A stretch of 64,000 bases of DNA, from assembly GCF_018531195.1 (NCBI RefSeq), contig NZ_JAHDYS010000002.1, positions 248,001 to 312,000 of the forward strand. The letters are read 5' to 3'. Numbering within the stretch: the first letter of the stretch is position 1; every line of letters starts with the position of its first letter. Both the position numbers and the translations under genes were made by a program. This stretch comes from Pelotalea chapellei. Lineage in GTDB: Bacteria; Desulfobacterota; Desulfuromonadia; Geobacterales; Pseudopelobacteraceae. The notes under the pieces were generated by a model, which was not told the DNA's origin, searched no databases, and saw only the letters and a list, made by a program, of their open reading frames with translations. Below, piece after piece: positions 1 through 8,790 of the stretch.

Positions 1-5
1 CCGGA

Positions 6-3000
6 CTGTTCCCCGCAAGCGCGGGGATGAACCGCAGTTTCATTATCTGAGCGTACAGCCAGCAGTCTGTTCCCCGCAAGCGCGGGGATGAACCGTGCCA
101 GTTGTCCAAAATCAGCAGCGGACGCATCTGTTCCCCGCAAGCGCGGGGATGAACCGTTGATTGTGTGATTTAAAATGGTCACTCTTGACTGTTCCCCGCA
201 AGCGCGGGGATGAACCGAAATCTGTTCCGGTATCATATCTACGGGCATTCTGTTCCCCGCAAGCGCGGGGATGAACCGGCATGAAGGTTACACAGAAACT
301 GGCGGCATTGCTGTTCCCCGCAAGCGCGGGGATGAACCGCCGATAGTTGTTTGTAGTGCCATATGTGCAATCTGTTCCCCGCAAGCGCGGGGATGAACCG
401 AACTGTTCCTTTGCCCGGTACGCGGCTCCTAACTGTTCCCCGCAAGCGCGGGGATGAACCGATCTGGGAAATTATATAGCTAAGTTTGGCATTCTGTTCC
501 CCGCAAGCGCGGGGATGAACCGCAGTCCGAAACCCACAATCATCTTGGTGACCACTGTTCCCCGCAAGCGCGGGGATGAACCGTTGTATGGTGAGCACCT
601 TTTAAAACCTAATACCTGTTCCCCGCAAGCGCGGGGATGAACCGCCTCAGTATTTGAACTGCCGGCCAGCGAGCGCCTGTTCCCCGCAAGCGCGGGGATG
701 AACCGGAACTGTACACCGGAGAAGCACCCACGCCGAGCTGTTCCCCGCAAGCGCGGGGATGAACCGGCTGATCTGCAAAGCCATCTGGAACGGCAACACT
801 GTTCCCCGCAAGCGCGGGGATGAACCGCTCTGCCAATTCATGTTTATTGAACTTGTCCGCTGTTCCCCGCAAGCGCGGGGATGAACCGCCGGATCTGCTT
901 CAATTCGGCGGCTTGCATGTCTGTTCCCCGCAAGCGCGGGGATGAACCGTTGGATATGTCCTGAAACGTCAGGAGCGACTCCTGTTCCCCGCAAGCGCGG
1001 GGATGAACCGCCGTGCCCGTTCTGCGGATGTAAACACCTGTACTGTTCCCCGCAAGCGCGGGGATGAACCGCTTGGTGCCCTGGTGGTCAAGTTCAAATC
1101 CATCTGTTCCCCGCAAGCGCGGGGATGAACCGGTCATTCCCTGGTTGCGTGCCTGCTTGTACATCTGTTCCCCGCAAGCGCGGGGATGAACCGCGGCTCT
1201 CCACACTTGGTACATTTCAGCGGAACTGTTCCCCGCAAGCGCGGGGATGAACCGCTGGTCATATCCACATTACGGCCATGCTTGACCTGTTCCCCGCAAG
1301 CGCGGGGATGAACCGGCGCTAGGGAACTGCCTGGCGGGGAGGGAGGGCTGTTCCCCGCAAGCGCGGGGATGAACCGCAAGACTTGCCGGTCTGGCTGGTC
1401 CATGTGTACTGTTCCCCGCAAGCGCGGGGATGAACCGGCTGACTGTTTGTGGGGCCGCAGCGGATCGGCCTGTTCCCCGCAAGCGCGGGGATGAACCGCT
1501 CACCATACCGGCAGGCGGGAGCATTGCATGCTGTTCCCCGCAAGCGCGGGGATGAACCGGTATTTGAGAAGCGTTACGACTCTCTGCAAAACTGTTCCCC
1601 GCAAGCGCGGGGATGAACCGCCCCAGATTAGGGGCTTTCTTTTTGACTATTCCTGTTCCCCGCAAGCGCGGGGATGAACCGTCCATGCTCGGATTCGCCG
1701 CGGGAGAGATCGACTGTTCCCCGCAAGCGCGGGGATGAACCGAGCGTTCGCAGAGAGTCAAACTGTCAATTGAGCTGTTCCCCGCAAGCGCGGGGATGAA
1801 CCGGTTCGGGCGGCGCTATGACAAGCGATCTGCTTCTGTTCCCCGCAAGCGCGGGGATGAACCGGGCAAGGCACCACTGCGCCTTCCGCCAGATTCCTGT
1901 TCCCCGCAAGCGCGGGGATGAACCGTCTCCGCAGGGAACCGAGGATAGTTTATCAGCCTGTTCCCCGCAAGCGCGGGGATGAACCGAAGTAGGGAGGTAG
2001 GTCATGGGAGACGGAAACCTGTTCCCCGCAAGCGCGGGGATGAACCGAAGTAGGGAGGTAGGTCATGGGAGACGGAAACCTGTTCCCCGCAAGCGCGGGG
2101 ATGAACCGCTCCTGCCGTGTCATACTTGGCAAGGGCCAGACTGTTCCCCGCAAGCGCGGGGATGAACCGGGGAAATGAAATGGATAGCGAGCCAATCAAA
2201 TCTGTTCCCCGCAAGCGCGGGGATGAACCGTTCTGCGCGCCTGGTGGAAATTTCTGCCAGGGCTGTTCCCCGCAAGCGCGGGGATGAACCGGCCAATGGG
2301 AGAGCGTTGCAGCCGACCGCTACCTGTTCCCCGCAAGCGCGGGGATGAACCGTCGGCTGGTTTGCCTACGCTGGTTGCTATGACCTGTTCCCCGCAAGCG
2401 CGGGGATGAACCGGTTGGCCCCGAGGGTGTTCGTTCTGATGTGCTCTGTTCCCCGCAAGCGCGGGGATGAACCGATATCCGCCACGTTTTGGGTATGGGT
2501 AGCCATCTGTTCCCCGCAAGCGCGGGGATGAACCGTCAGGGCAGGTTTTGCCCTGCACGACAGCGGTCTGTTCCCCGCAAGCGCGGGGATGAACCGGCAT
2601 GCTGTACCGCCTTATCGACTATGGCTCGCTGTTCCCCGCAAGCGCGGGGATGAACCGCTAAATGAGCACCAGCCCAACGGGATCGAGCCCTGTTCCCCGC
2701 AAGCGCGGGGATGAACCGATCAAAGAATCAAAGGCATATCGTGACCTACCCTGTTCCCCGCAAGCGCGGGGATGAACCGTTCTTCAATTAGTAAGCCCGT
2801 TTGACCCTGACCTGTTCCCCGCAAGCGCGGGGATGAACCGGCATGGTTCAAACTGCCTCCCCTGTTCCTAAACTGTTCCCCGCAAGCGCGGGGATGAACC
2901 GGCGTTCATGGGCGTAAATCCCGTTGGCGAATGCTGTTCCCCGCAAGCGCGGGGATGAACCGTTGATTGTGTGATTTAAAATGGTCACTCTTGACTGTTC

Positions 3001-3745
3001 CCCGCAAGCGCGGGGATGAACCGACTTGTCAATAACCGCTCCCTCTCTTTCTCCTCTGTTCCCCGCAAGCGCGGGGATGAACCGGGCTGGTTCCTTCCGA
3101 GAAAAGGGATCAAGCTCTGTTCCCCGCAAGCGCGGGGATGAACCGCTAAATTCAGTGTGCGCGATACCAGAGGCATGCTGTTCCCCGCAAGCGCGGGGAT
3201 GAACCGATCGTCGGGCCGGCCACGGCTCCGATCTGCGCCTGTTCCCCGCAAGCGCGGGGATGAACCGCTGGCCGCACTACTGGCCCTGACCGTTGGGACC
3301 TGTTCCCCGCAAGCGCGGGGATGAACCGTTTGATTCGTCATAGTAAACGAATAAACAACACTGTTCCCCGCAAGCGCGGGGATGAACCGCTGGAAGATAA
3401 ACTGACGGTAAAGGTGGTTTACTGTTCCCCGCAAGCGCGGGGATGAACCGAGGATCAATACACTCTGGCACTGCATCCATAGCTGTTCCCCGCAAGCGCG
3501 GGGATGAACCGGGGTACTGTTTACCGGGCCGAACAAATTGAACCTGTTCCCCGCAAGCGCGGGGATGAACCGAAATCGTTGAACGGGCGAACAAATGGAT
3601 TGTTCTGTTCCCCGCAAGCGCGGGGATGAACCGGCATTAGAGCACAACGAGCAACTCGATGATTTCTGTTCCCCGCAAGCGCGGGGATGAACCGGTGGTT
3701 TAAATGTCCGATGAAATCGACCAGGCCTGTTCCCCGCAAGCGCGG
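6..3745 (+). CRISPR. Type I-E-like CRISPR array, leader-distal part (62 repeats seen)
   Basis: A 29-bp repeat (starts CTGTTCCCCGC, ends GGATGAACCG) recurs with an exact 61-bp period from 6 to 3727, giving 61 spacers of 32 nt each. The repeat holds the CCCCGC/GCGGGG hairpin and an ATGAACCG end that would form the crRNA 5' handle, as in type I-E repeats of E. coli. This sets transcription left to right. The final repeat, from 3727, keeps only its first 19 bases and then diverges, which is typical of the trailer end. The leader and cas genes should therefore lie left of base 1; the window opens inside a spacer. No cas gene is visible. Two spacers occur twice: 157-188 equals 2963-2994, and 1987-2018 equals 2048-2079. 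Subtype is inferred from the repeat alone. Confidence 0.97.
3727..3745 (+). repeat. Degenerate terminal CRISPR repeat
   Basis: The last repeat matches the consensus for 19 nt and then changes to unrelated sequence (CGGAGATATG). This marks the trailer end of the array and agrees with a leader on the left. Confidence 0.9.
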
Positions 3746-3958
3746 CGGAGATATGATTTGCGGAATGGTGGTTGAAATTGCTGAATAAATTTACGGGCGG
3801 GATGGTGGATGAATACGTGGGCGTGCGAACCGGGAGTATATCCGGTTAAATCTGTGAGATGCGCGAATGAAAATGAAAATCCAAATTAAGCTGATCTCCG
3901 ACATCCCGCGACCGTGCGACCACATGCGGTCGCCCCTGCGAATGCCGTACAGGCGTTA
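3746..3958. other. Array-flanking region with a REP-like hairpin
   Basis: No convincing gene is seen here. At 3908-3933 there is an inverted repeat (GCGACCG with CGGTCGC) followed by CGCCCCTGCG. This resembles the REP palindromes scattered in many proteobacterial genomes, where GTAGGGGCG-type ends flank a hairpin. The short open stretch just after the last repeat may be the tail of a lost gene, but it is too short to name. Confidence 0.4.
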
Positions 3959-4312
3959 TCACAACAACCCCAACACCCCTTTCAGGCTCTGCTCCACCGC
4001 CATCATTTCTTCTGCGGTGAGACTTGTCAGGGGGCCTTCACCGAAGCGGTCCTTGTCGAGCGCACGGGGCTGATCAACGACCACTTGGCACGGCTTGAGA
4101 AGGCGGTCGCGTGGTTCAATCATGATGCGCCAACGTTTGAAGGCGGGATAGACTTGTGTGGTAAGCGGCAGGATAACGACCATCGGCGTGCCGCTCTGTG
4201 TGAGGGCGTTGTCCTGAATAACCAAAACCGGTCGGATCTTGGAAATTTCGTGCCCCCGGCCCGGGTTAAGGTTGGCAGCCCATATCTCGCCGCGGCGCAT
4301 TATTTCCACCAC
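3959..4312 (-). CDS. MazF/PemK-type mRNA interferase toxin
   Basis: 117 residues, the usual size for the MazF/PemK/CcdB fold. The N-terminus RRGEIWAANLNPGRG followed by KIRPVLVIQ is the family hallmark: the RGEIW strand, then the RPVLVI strand. A later VVILPLTT strand also fits. Such toxins cleave cellular mRNA at short single-strand motifs and are neutralised by the cognate antitoxin. The gene follows the ribbon-helix-helix gene on the same strand and overlaps it by 13 nt, so the two are translationally coupled. An alternative start lies four codons in. The family call is firm; the cleavage specificity cannot be read from sequence. Confidence 0.9.
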   Translation of the reverse strand: MVEIMRRGEIWAANLNPGRGHEISKIRPVLVIQDNALTQSGTPMVVILPLTTQVYPAFKRWRIMIEPRDRLLKPCQVVVDQPRALDKDRFGEGPLTSLTAEEMMAVEQSLKGVLGLL

Positions 4313-4617
4313 TTTTCAGTCGGCTTGGAGAACCGGGAACCGCCCGGTTTGCGTCCCTCGGCGATGTCCAGTGCTTCATCGCTGGTGACCATGCCTTCTT
4401 CGGCCATTTCAAGTGCAGCACTGCGGATGGAATCATCGGTATAAGCGGTATGGGCCTCGGCCGCCAGTTCGGCCATGAAACGCTCCCGCTCGCGACGAGC
4501 AAGATAATCAACGATAGCGATTCGTACCACTTCGGAACGCGGCAGCCGTTCAAGGCGGGCCTCATCTTCCAAACGGTGATCCAGATCTTCCGGCAGGCGC
4601 AAGCTTAACGCGGGCAT
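4300..4617 (-). CDS. Ribbon-helix-helix (CopG/MazE-like) antitoxin
   Basis: 105 residues from the ATG at 4617, which has GGAGGT seven bases upstream. An in-frame start at 4683 has no such site. The first 40 residues (LSLRLPEDLDHRLEDEA, then RSEVVRIAIVDYLARRE) form a ribbon-helix-helix DNA-binding domain. The acidic middle and C-terminal tail would bind the MazF toxin encoded just downstream with a 13-nt overlap. Antitoxins of this type normally repress their own operon together with the toxin. A perfect 10-bp palindrome lies 28 bp upstream of the start and could be the operator. Confidence 0.85.
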   Translation of the reverse strand: MPALSLRLPEDLDHRLEDEARLERLPRSEVVRIAIVDYLARRERERFMAELAAEAHTAYTDDSIRSAALEMAEEGMVTSDEALDIAEGRKPGGSRFSKPTEKWWK

Positions 4618-4644
4618 AATTGACCTCCATGTATTGCAAAATGT

Positions 4645-4654
4645 ATTACGTAAT
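4645..4654. promoter_or_regulatory. Candidate antitoxin operator palindrome
   Basis: ATTACGTAAT is a perfect palindrome in an AT-rich stretch just upstream of the antitoxin start. Ribbon-helix-helix antitoxins usually bind such short palindromes at their own promoter. Assignment is by position only. Confidence 0.4.
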
Positions 4655-4688
4655 GTAACGCATCCTGACGGGTTGGTCAACAATCGAC

Positions 4689-4841
4689 GTAGGGGCGGGG
4701 TTTCCCCGCCCGGGTTATCAGGTCCCCTGCCCTGGTTTCACATTTATCGAATGCAAAGACGCGGCGGGAAAACCCCGCCCTGCGGATCATGGGGGATATT
4801 TAATACGTATTTCTTAAGGGCCTATTGCAATACGCCCCTAC
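4689..4841. repeat. Miniature inverted-repeat/REP-doublet element
   Basis: The 153-bp stretch begins with GTAGGGGCG and ends with its exact reverse complement CGCCCCTAC. Inside are two GC-rich hairpins: an 8-bp stem with a TTT loop at 4693-4711, and a six-pair stem at 4763-4779. No gene is credible in it. The structure fits a REP doublet or MITE-like element of the GTAGGGGCG family. It sits between the toxin-antitoxin locus and nadD. Confidence 0.65.
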
Positions 4842-4944
4842 AAACCAATTTTGAAAAAACCTGATTTTCATGTCCTCTCTGCCTGCAATATGTTACAAAC
4901 GTCGTTCCTGAAACGGCATTAATTCCCGAAATGGTTGAAAAACA

Positions 4945-5595
4945 ATGAACATCGGTCTGATGGGCGGCACATTCAATCCTGTACACCTGGCTCATCTGCG
5001 CATTGCAGAGGAGGCCCGGGAAATGTGCAGCCTGGACCGGGTGGTGTTTATTCCTGCTGCTGATCCGCCTCACAAGCCGCTGGCCGGCGGGGTGCCATTT
5101 GAACAGCGCTGCGAGATGGTGCGACTGGCAATTGCCGGGAATCCCAGTTTCGTGCTGTCCGATGTGGAGGGACGGCGGGCAGGCAAATCCTACTCCATTG
5201 ATACCATTGCCGCTTTTCAGGATGAGCATCCGGATGATAGGCTGTTCTTTATTGTCGGCAGCGATTCGTTTCTGGAGATCGGTCTGTGGCATCGGTACGC
5301 CGAAATTTTTCGTTCATGCAGCCTGATCGTTGTGGAGCGTCCGGGGCGGCAGGTCCTGGACCCGCTGGATGCCCTGCCGGTTGCCATCCGCGGCGAACTT
5401 CGTTATACTCCACAAGTTCGCTGTCTGGAACATGCTGCAGGCACAAGCGTGCAGTTTCTAAAGGGATGCCCCCTTGATATTTCGTCCAGCGAGATCCGTC
5501 GGCTGGCGGCTGCGGGGCGTTCCATTACATACCTTGTCCCACCTGAGGTGGAGGCATATATCAAGAAGCAGAGGATTTATAGCGAATGCCCGTAA
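4945..5595 (+). CDS. nadD: Nicotinate-nucleotide adenylyltransferase
   Basis: 216 residues. NadD transfers AMP from ATP to nicotinate mononucleotide, giving deamido-NAD in the NAD synthesis pathway. The nucleotidyltransferase signature GGTFNPVHLAH is at residues 7-17, and the C-terminal ISSSEIR motif, a form of the ISSTxxR ATP-binding motif, lies near residue 183. It opens a run of rsfS, rlmH and gpmI on the same strand and overlaps rsfS by 10 nt. The start lacks a strong Shine-Dalgarno site, but the reading begins exactly at the conserved MNIGLMGGTFNP. Confidence 0.95.
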   Translation: MNIGLMGGTFNPVHLAHLRIAEEAREMCSLDRVVFIPAADPPHKPLAGGVPFEQRCEMVRLAIAGNPSFVLSDVEGRRAGKSYSIDTIAAFQDEHPDDRLFFIVGSDSFLEIGLWHRYAEIFRSCSLIVVERPGRQVLDPLDALPVAIRGELRYTPQVRCLEHAAGTSVQFLKGCPLDISSSEIRRLAAAGRSITYLVPPEVEAYIKKQRIYSECP

Positions 5596-5999
5596 AGAAA
5601 ACGACAGCAGTAGAAAAGATGACCCTGACCGCCGCCGAGAGGGCGCTGAAATGTGCGGAACTGGCTTTTGACAAAAAAGCGTACGATATCCGTGCCCTGG
5701 ATATCAGCCAGGTATCCACGATTGCCGATTATCTGGTGATTATTTCAGGAAGCTCCGATCGCCAGGTGCAGGCGATTTCCGACAGTATTCGTACCGGCCT
5801 GAAGAAGTACGGCAAGGTCAATGATATCGAGGGTGAGAGCGAAGGAAAGTGGATAGTCATGGATTACGGCGATGTGTTGGTGCATATCTTCCATGATCCG
5901 ATGCGCAGTTATTACGATCTCGATGGTCTGTGGAAAATGGCTTCACAAATGGAGCTTCCCGCCGCTATCCGTGAGGCCCGCAAGGAAAGCAATTTTTGA
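5586..5999 (+). CDS. rsfS: Ribosomal silencing factor RsfS
   Basis: 137 residues. RsfS binds ribosomal protein L14 on the 50S subunit and blocks subunit joining when nutrients are short. The body carries the Iojap/RsfS pattern DISQVSTIADYLVIISGSSD, then GKWIVMDYGDVLVHIF and the YYDLDGLW end, close to family length. It overlaps nadD upstream, and its TGA overlaps the TTG start of rlmH, so the three are one translation-coupled unit. The first 15 residues are variable and the exact start could be a little downstream. Confidence 0.95.
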   Translation: MPVKKTTAVEKMTLTAAERALKCAELAFDKKAYDIRALDISQVSTIADYLVIISGSSDRQVQAISDSIRTGLKKYGKVNDIEGESEGKWIVMDYGDVLVHIFHDPMRSYYDLDGLWKMASQMELPAAIREARKESNF

Positions 6000-6454
6000 G
6001 GCTGAAAGTTGTATGGGTCGGCAAGAGCCGCGAGGAGTGGGTCAAGGACTCTCTGGCCGACTATGCCGGCCGCATCCGTCGCTACACTCCCCTGGAACTG
6101 ATAGACATACGCGATGAGAAGGGTGCTCTTGCCGAGGAAATGCGGCGGCGGGAGTGCGAACGGCTGGAAAAACAGATTCCGGCCGGAGCTACCCTGGTGC
6201 TGCTGGATGAGCGGGGCGACCAGATGGATTCGCCCGGTCTGGCCGCTTTTGTCGGCAAGCAGCGGGATTGCGGTACCGGCGATCTGGTCTTTGCAATTGG
6301 CGGTGCCTATGGTTTTTCGGACGATTTTCGTCGCAAGGGGCGTCTGCTGTCCCTGTCACGCATGACTTTTACGCACCAGATGGTGCGGGTGTTTTTGCTG
6401 GAACAGATCTACAGAGCTTTTACGATTCTGAATAACGAACCGTACCATCACTGA
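5996..6454 (+). CDS. rlmH: 23S rRNA pseudouridine-1915 N3-methyltransferase
   Basis: 152 residues. RlmH is a SPOUT-class methyltransferase that methylates pseudouridine 1915 in helix 69 of 23S rRNA on assembled 70S ribosomes. The SAM-binding knot is seen in LLDERGDQMDS, FAIGGAYGFSDDF, and the C-terminal LSRMTFTHQMVR ending in NNEPYHH, which is nearly invariant. The start is TTG at 5996, overlapping the rsfS stop codon, with an AAGGAAAG site upstream. Adjacency to rsfS and nadD is a common bacterial arrangement. Confidence 0.95.
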   Translation: MRLKVVWVGKSREEWVKDSLADYAGRIRRYTPLELIDIRDEKGALAEEMRRRECERLEKQIPAGATLVLLDERGDQMDSPGLAAFVGKQRDCGTGDLVFAIGGAYGFSDDFRRKGRLLSLSRMTFTHQMVRVFLLEQIYRAFTILNNEPYHH

Positions 6455-6469
6455 TTAAAAGGACCGCGC

Positions 6470-8002
6470 ATGAAGAAACCTCTGCTGCTGATGATCCTTG
6501 ATGGCTGGGGAATCAACCCCGATTCCGAGAACAACGCCATCGCCCTGGCCCAGACCCCCAATCTTACTTCCTTGCTGGCAGATTATCCCCATACTTCAAT
6601 TCATACTTCCGGCATGGCGGTCGGTCTGCCTGATGGGCAGATGGGCAATTCCGAGGTCGGGCATCTGAATATCGGCGCGGGACGCGTGGTGTATCAGGAT
6701 CTGACGAGGATCACCAAGTCGATCACGGATGGTGATTTCTTCACCAATCAGGTGCTGCTTGACTGTATCAATCGTATCAAGGCGCAAGGGGGCCGTCTGC
6801 ATCTGTCGGGGCTTCTCTCGGACGGCGGTGTCCATTCCCACAACACCCATCTCTATGCGCTGCTGGAACTGGCCAAAAGGGAAGGGGTGGATGTATTTGT
6901 CCATTGCCTGCTGGATGGACGTGATACACCTCCCCAGAGCGGTGCCGGGTATCTGGCTGAGCTGGAAGGGGAGATAGCCCGCATCGGATGCGGCCGGATC
7001 GCTTCGGTGATGGGCCGTTATTATGCCATGGACCGTGACAACCGCTGGGAGCGGGTGGAAAAGGCCTATGATGCCATCGTCTGCGGCGAGGGACAGCAGT
7101 TCGGTTCTAGCCGGGAGATCATCGAGCAGAGTTACGCTGCCGGAGTTAACGACGAGTTTGTCGTTCCTGCGGTGATAGCTGCTGACGGCGCTCCTGTGGG
7201 AGCAATCAGGGATGGTGACGGCTTTATTTTCTTCAACTACCGCTCGGACCGCGCCCGGGAGATTACGCGCGCTATCGCCCTGGATGGTTTTGACGGCTTT
7301 GAACGCCGCTGCTCTCCCCGTCTGGCAGGGTACGTCTGCATGACCGAGTACGATGCAACCTTTAACCTGCCCATCGCCTACGGCCCCGAGGCGCTGACCA
7401 ACATCTTCGGCGAAGTAGTGGCCAATGCGGGGCTGCATCAGCTGCGGATTGCCGAGACCGAAAAATATGCCCATGTGACCTTCTTCTTCAATGCAGGCAG
7501 CGAGGTCCCTTTTCCGGGAGAGGATCGTTGTCTGATTCCTTCACCAAAAGAGGTGGCAACCTATGACCAGAAGCCGGAGATGAGCGCCTATCCGGTGACG
7601 GATGAGCTGCTCAAGCGGCTTGACCAGGATCAGTACGACGTGATTGTTCTCAACCTGGCCAACTGCGACATGGTCGGTCATACCGGGATCCTGTCCGCTG
7701 CGATCAAGGCGGTGGAGGCGGTTGATACCTGTGTGGGCAGGATTGTCGCCAAGATCCGTGAAAAGGGTGGTGCTGCACTGATTACTGCCGACCATGGCAA
7801 TGCGGAGAAAATGAGGGGCGAGGATGGGGAGCCCTTTACGGCTCATACCGCTACGCCGGTCTGGCTGGTGCTGGTGGATGACAGCCGCAAGGGAGTTGCT
7901 CTGCGGGAAGGTGGGCGGCTGGCTGATATTGCTCCGACCATGCTGAAAATGCTGGGACTCCCCCAGCCACCGGAGATGACCGGTGAGAGCATTTTGAAAT
8001 AA
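6470..8002 (+). CDS. gpmI: 2,3-bisphosphoglycerate-independent phosphoglycerate mutase
   Basis: 510 residues, standard for the family. The enzyme interconverts 3- and 2-phosphoglycerate in glycolysis and gluconeogenesis using two metal ions and a phosphoserine intermediate. DGWG near residue 11 and GNSEVGH near residue 62 (nucleophilic serine) are present, as are [24 protein letters not shown] and [10 protein letters not shown], which supply metal ligands. AAGGA precedes the ATG. It follows rlmH by 15 nt and is probably in the same transcript. A CCGGAG/CTCCGG hairpin follows the stop at 8009-8026, without a clear U-run. Confidence 0.97.
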   Translation: MKKPLLLMILDGWGINPDSENNAIALAQTPNLTSLLADYPHTSIHTSGMAVGLPDGQMGNSEVGHLNIGAGRVVYQDLTRITKSITDGDFFTNQVLLDCINRIKAQGGRLHLSGLLSDGGVHSHNTHLYALLELAKREGVDVFVHCLLDGRDTPPQSGAGYLAELEGEIARIGCGRIASVMGRYYAMDRDNRWERVEKAYDAIVCGEGQQFGSSREIIEQSYAAGVNDEFVVPAVIAADGAPVGAIRDGDGFIFFNYRSDRAREITRAIALDGFDGFERRCSPRLAGYVCMTEYDATFNLPIAYGPEALTNIFGEVVANAGLHQLRIAETEKYAHVTFFFNAGSEVPFPGEDRCLIPSPKEVATYDQKPEMSAYPVTDELLKRLDQDQYDVIVLNLANCDMVGHTGILSAAIKAVEAVDTCVGRIVAKIREKGGAALITADHGNAEKMRGEDGEPFTAHTATPVWLVLVDDSRKGVALREGGRLADIAPTMLKMLGLPQPPEMTGESILK

Positions 8003-8064
8003 ACTTTGCCGGAGTTTCGACTCCGGATGCTGCTTCCAGCAATAGGTATGACAGGAGAAATGCA

Positions 8065-8721
8065 ATGGCTGCACGCACTGTGATTGGCACCGGCAAGGAA
8101 TTTACCATCGGAAAGATTGTCTGTCTGGCGCGTAACTATTCCGAGCATGCCCGTGAACTGGGCAACGAGACACCGACAGCGCCGGTGCTGTTCATGAAAC
8201 CTGCCTCTGCCGTCATTGGTGATGGAGAGGCTGTTAGAATCCCGCTGTATTCCGATGAATGCCATTACGAGGTCGAACTGGCCGTGCTGATCGGCAGTCG
8301 GGCCAGCAGAATTTCTCCCCAGCAGGCAATGGCATGCGTGGCTGGCTATGGTGTCGCCATCGACATGACCCTGCGGGATGTGCAGAACAATCTGAAGTCC
8401 AAGGGATTGCCCTGGGAAATCGCCAAGGGTTTCGATACCTCCTGTCCCTTGTCTGATTTTGTCCCGCCAGATGCCGTAGAAGATCCTCATAACCTTACTC
8501 TGCGTTTATCGGTCAATGGCGAAGCTCGTCAGAACGGCAACTCGTCGGACATGATCCACCGTGTGCCGCAGATAATCGCCTACATATCCGACATCTTTAC
8601 CCTGGAGCCTGGGGATGTAATCCTGACCGGTACTCCAGCAGGTGTCGGCAGGGTCCGGGCAGGCGATTCCATGGAAGCCGAGATACCTGGGGTTAATAGA
8701 CTTCGAATCCCAGTCCAGTGA
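8065..8721 (+). CDS. Fumarylacetoacetate hydrolase family protein
   Basis: 218 residues, like the small YcgM/FahD1-type members that act as acylpyruvate hydrolases or oxaloacetate decarboxylases. The family start CLARNYSEHARELG is present, the metal-binding E-x-E lies in HYEVELAVLIG, and the later Asp in GYGVAIDMTLRDVQ. The C-terminal GDVILTGTPAGVG loop is typical. An AGGAG site precedes the start. It stands between gpmI and a cardiolipin synthase gene; context does not set the substrate. The fold is firm, the substrate is not. Confidence 0.9.
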   Translation: MAARTVIGTGKEFTIGKIVCLARNYSEHARELGNETPTAPVLFMKPASAVIGDGEAVRIPLYSDECHYEVELAVLIGSRASRISPQQAMACVAGYGVAIDMTLRDVQNNLKSKGLPWEIAKGFDTSCPLSDFVPPDAVEDPHNLTLRLSVNGEARQNGNSSDMIHRVPQIIAYISDIFTLEPGDVILTGTPAGVGRVRAGDSMEAEIPGVNRLRIPVQ

Positions 8722-8790
8722 TCAGCAGGCTGTTGCTGATCCGTTTCAAGTCGAGCAGGTGCGAGGGCACATCATGACCGGGGTGCTGTA

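Noticed and set aside
112-3739. Many overlapping minus-strand open frames with repeated RFIPALAGN, VHPRACGEQ and GSSPRLRGT peptides
   Set aside because: They are translations of the CRISPR repeats and spacers, which lack stop codons in these frames. They are not genes.
4634-4864. 76-codon plus-strand open frame
   Set aside because: It lies across the inverted-repeat element and the antitoxin promoter; no homology-like features or ribosome site.
6596-7474. 292-codon open frame antisense to gpmI
   Set aside because: Mirror of a conserved coding gene with no recognisable protein features.
8720-8732. Hairpin ATCAGCA...TGCTGAT after the FAH-family gene as a terminator
   Set aside because: The stem is short and no U-run follows, so it was not listed.
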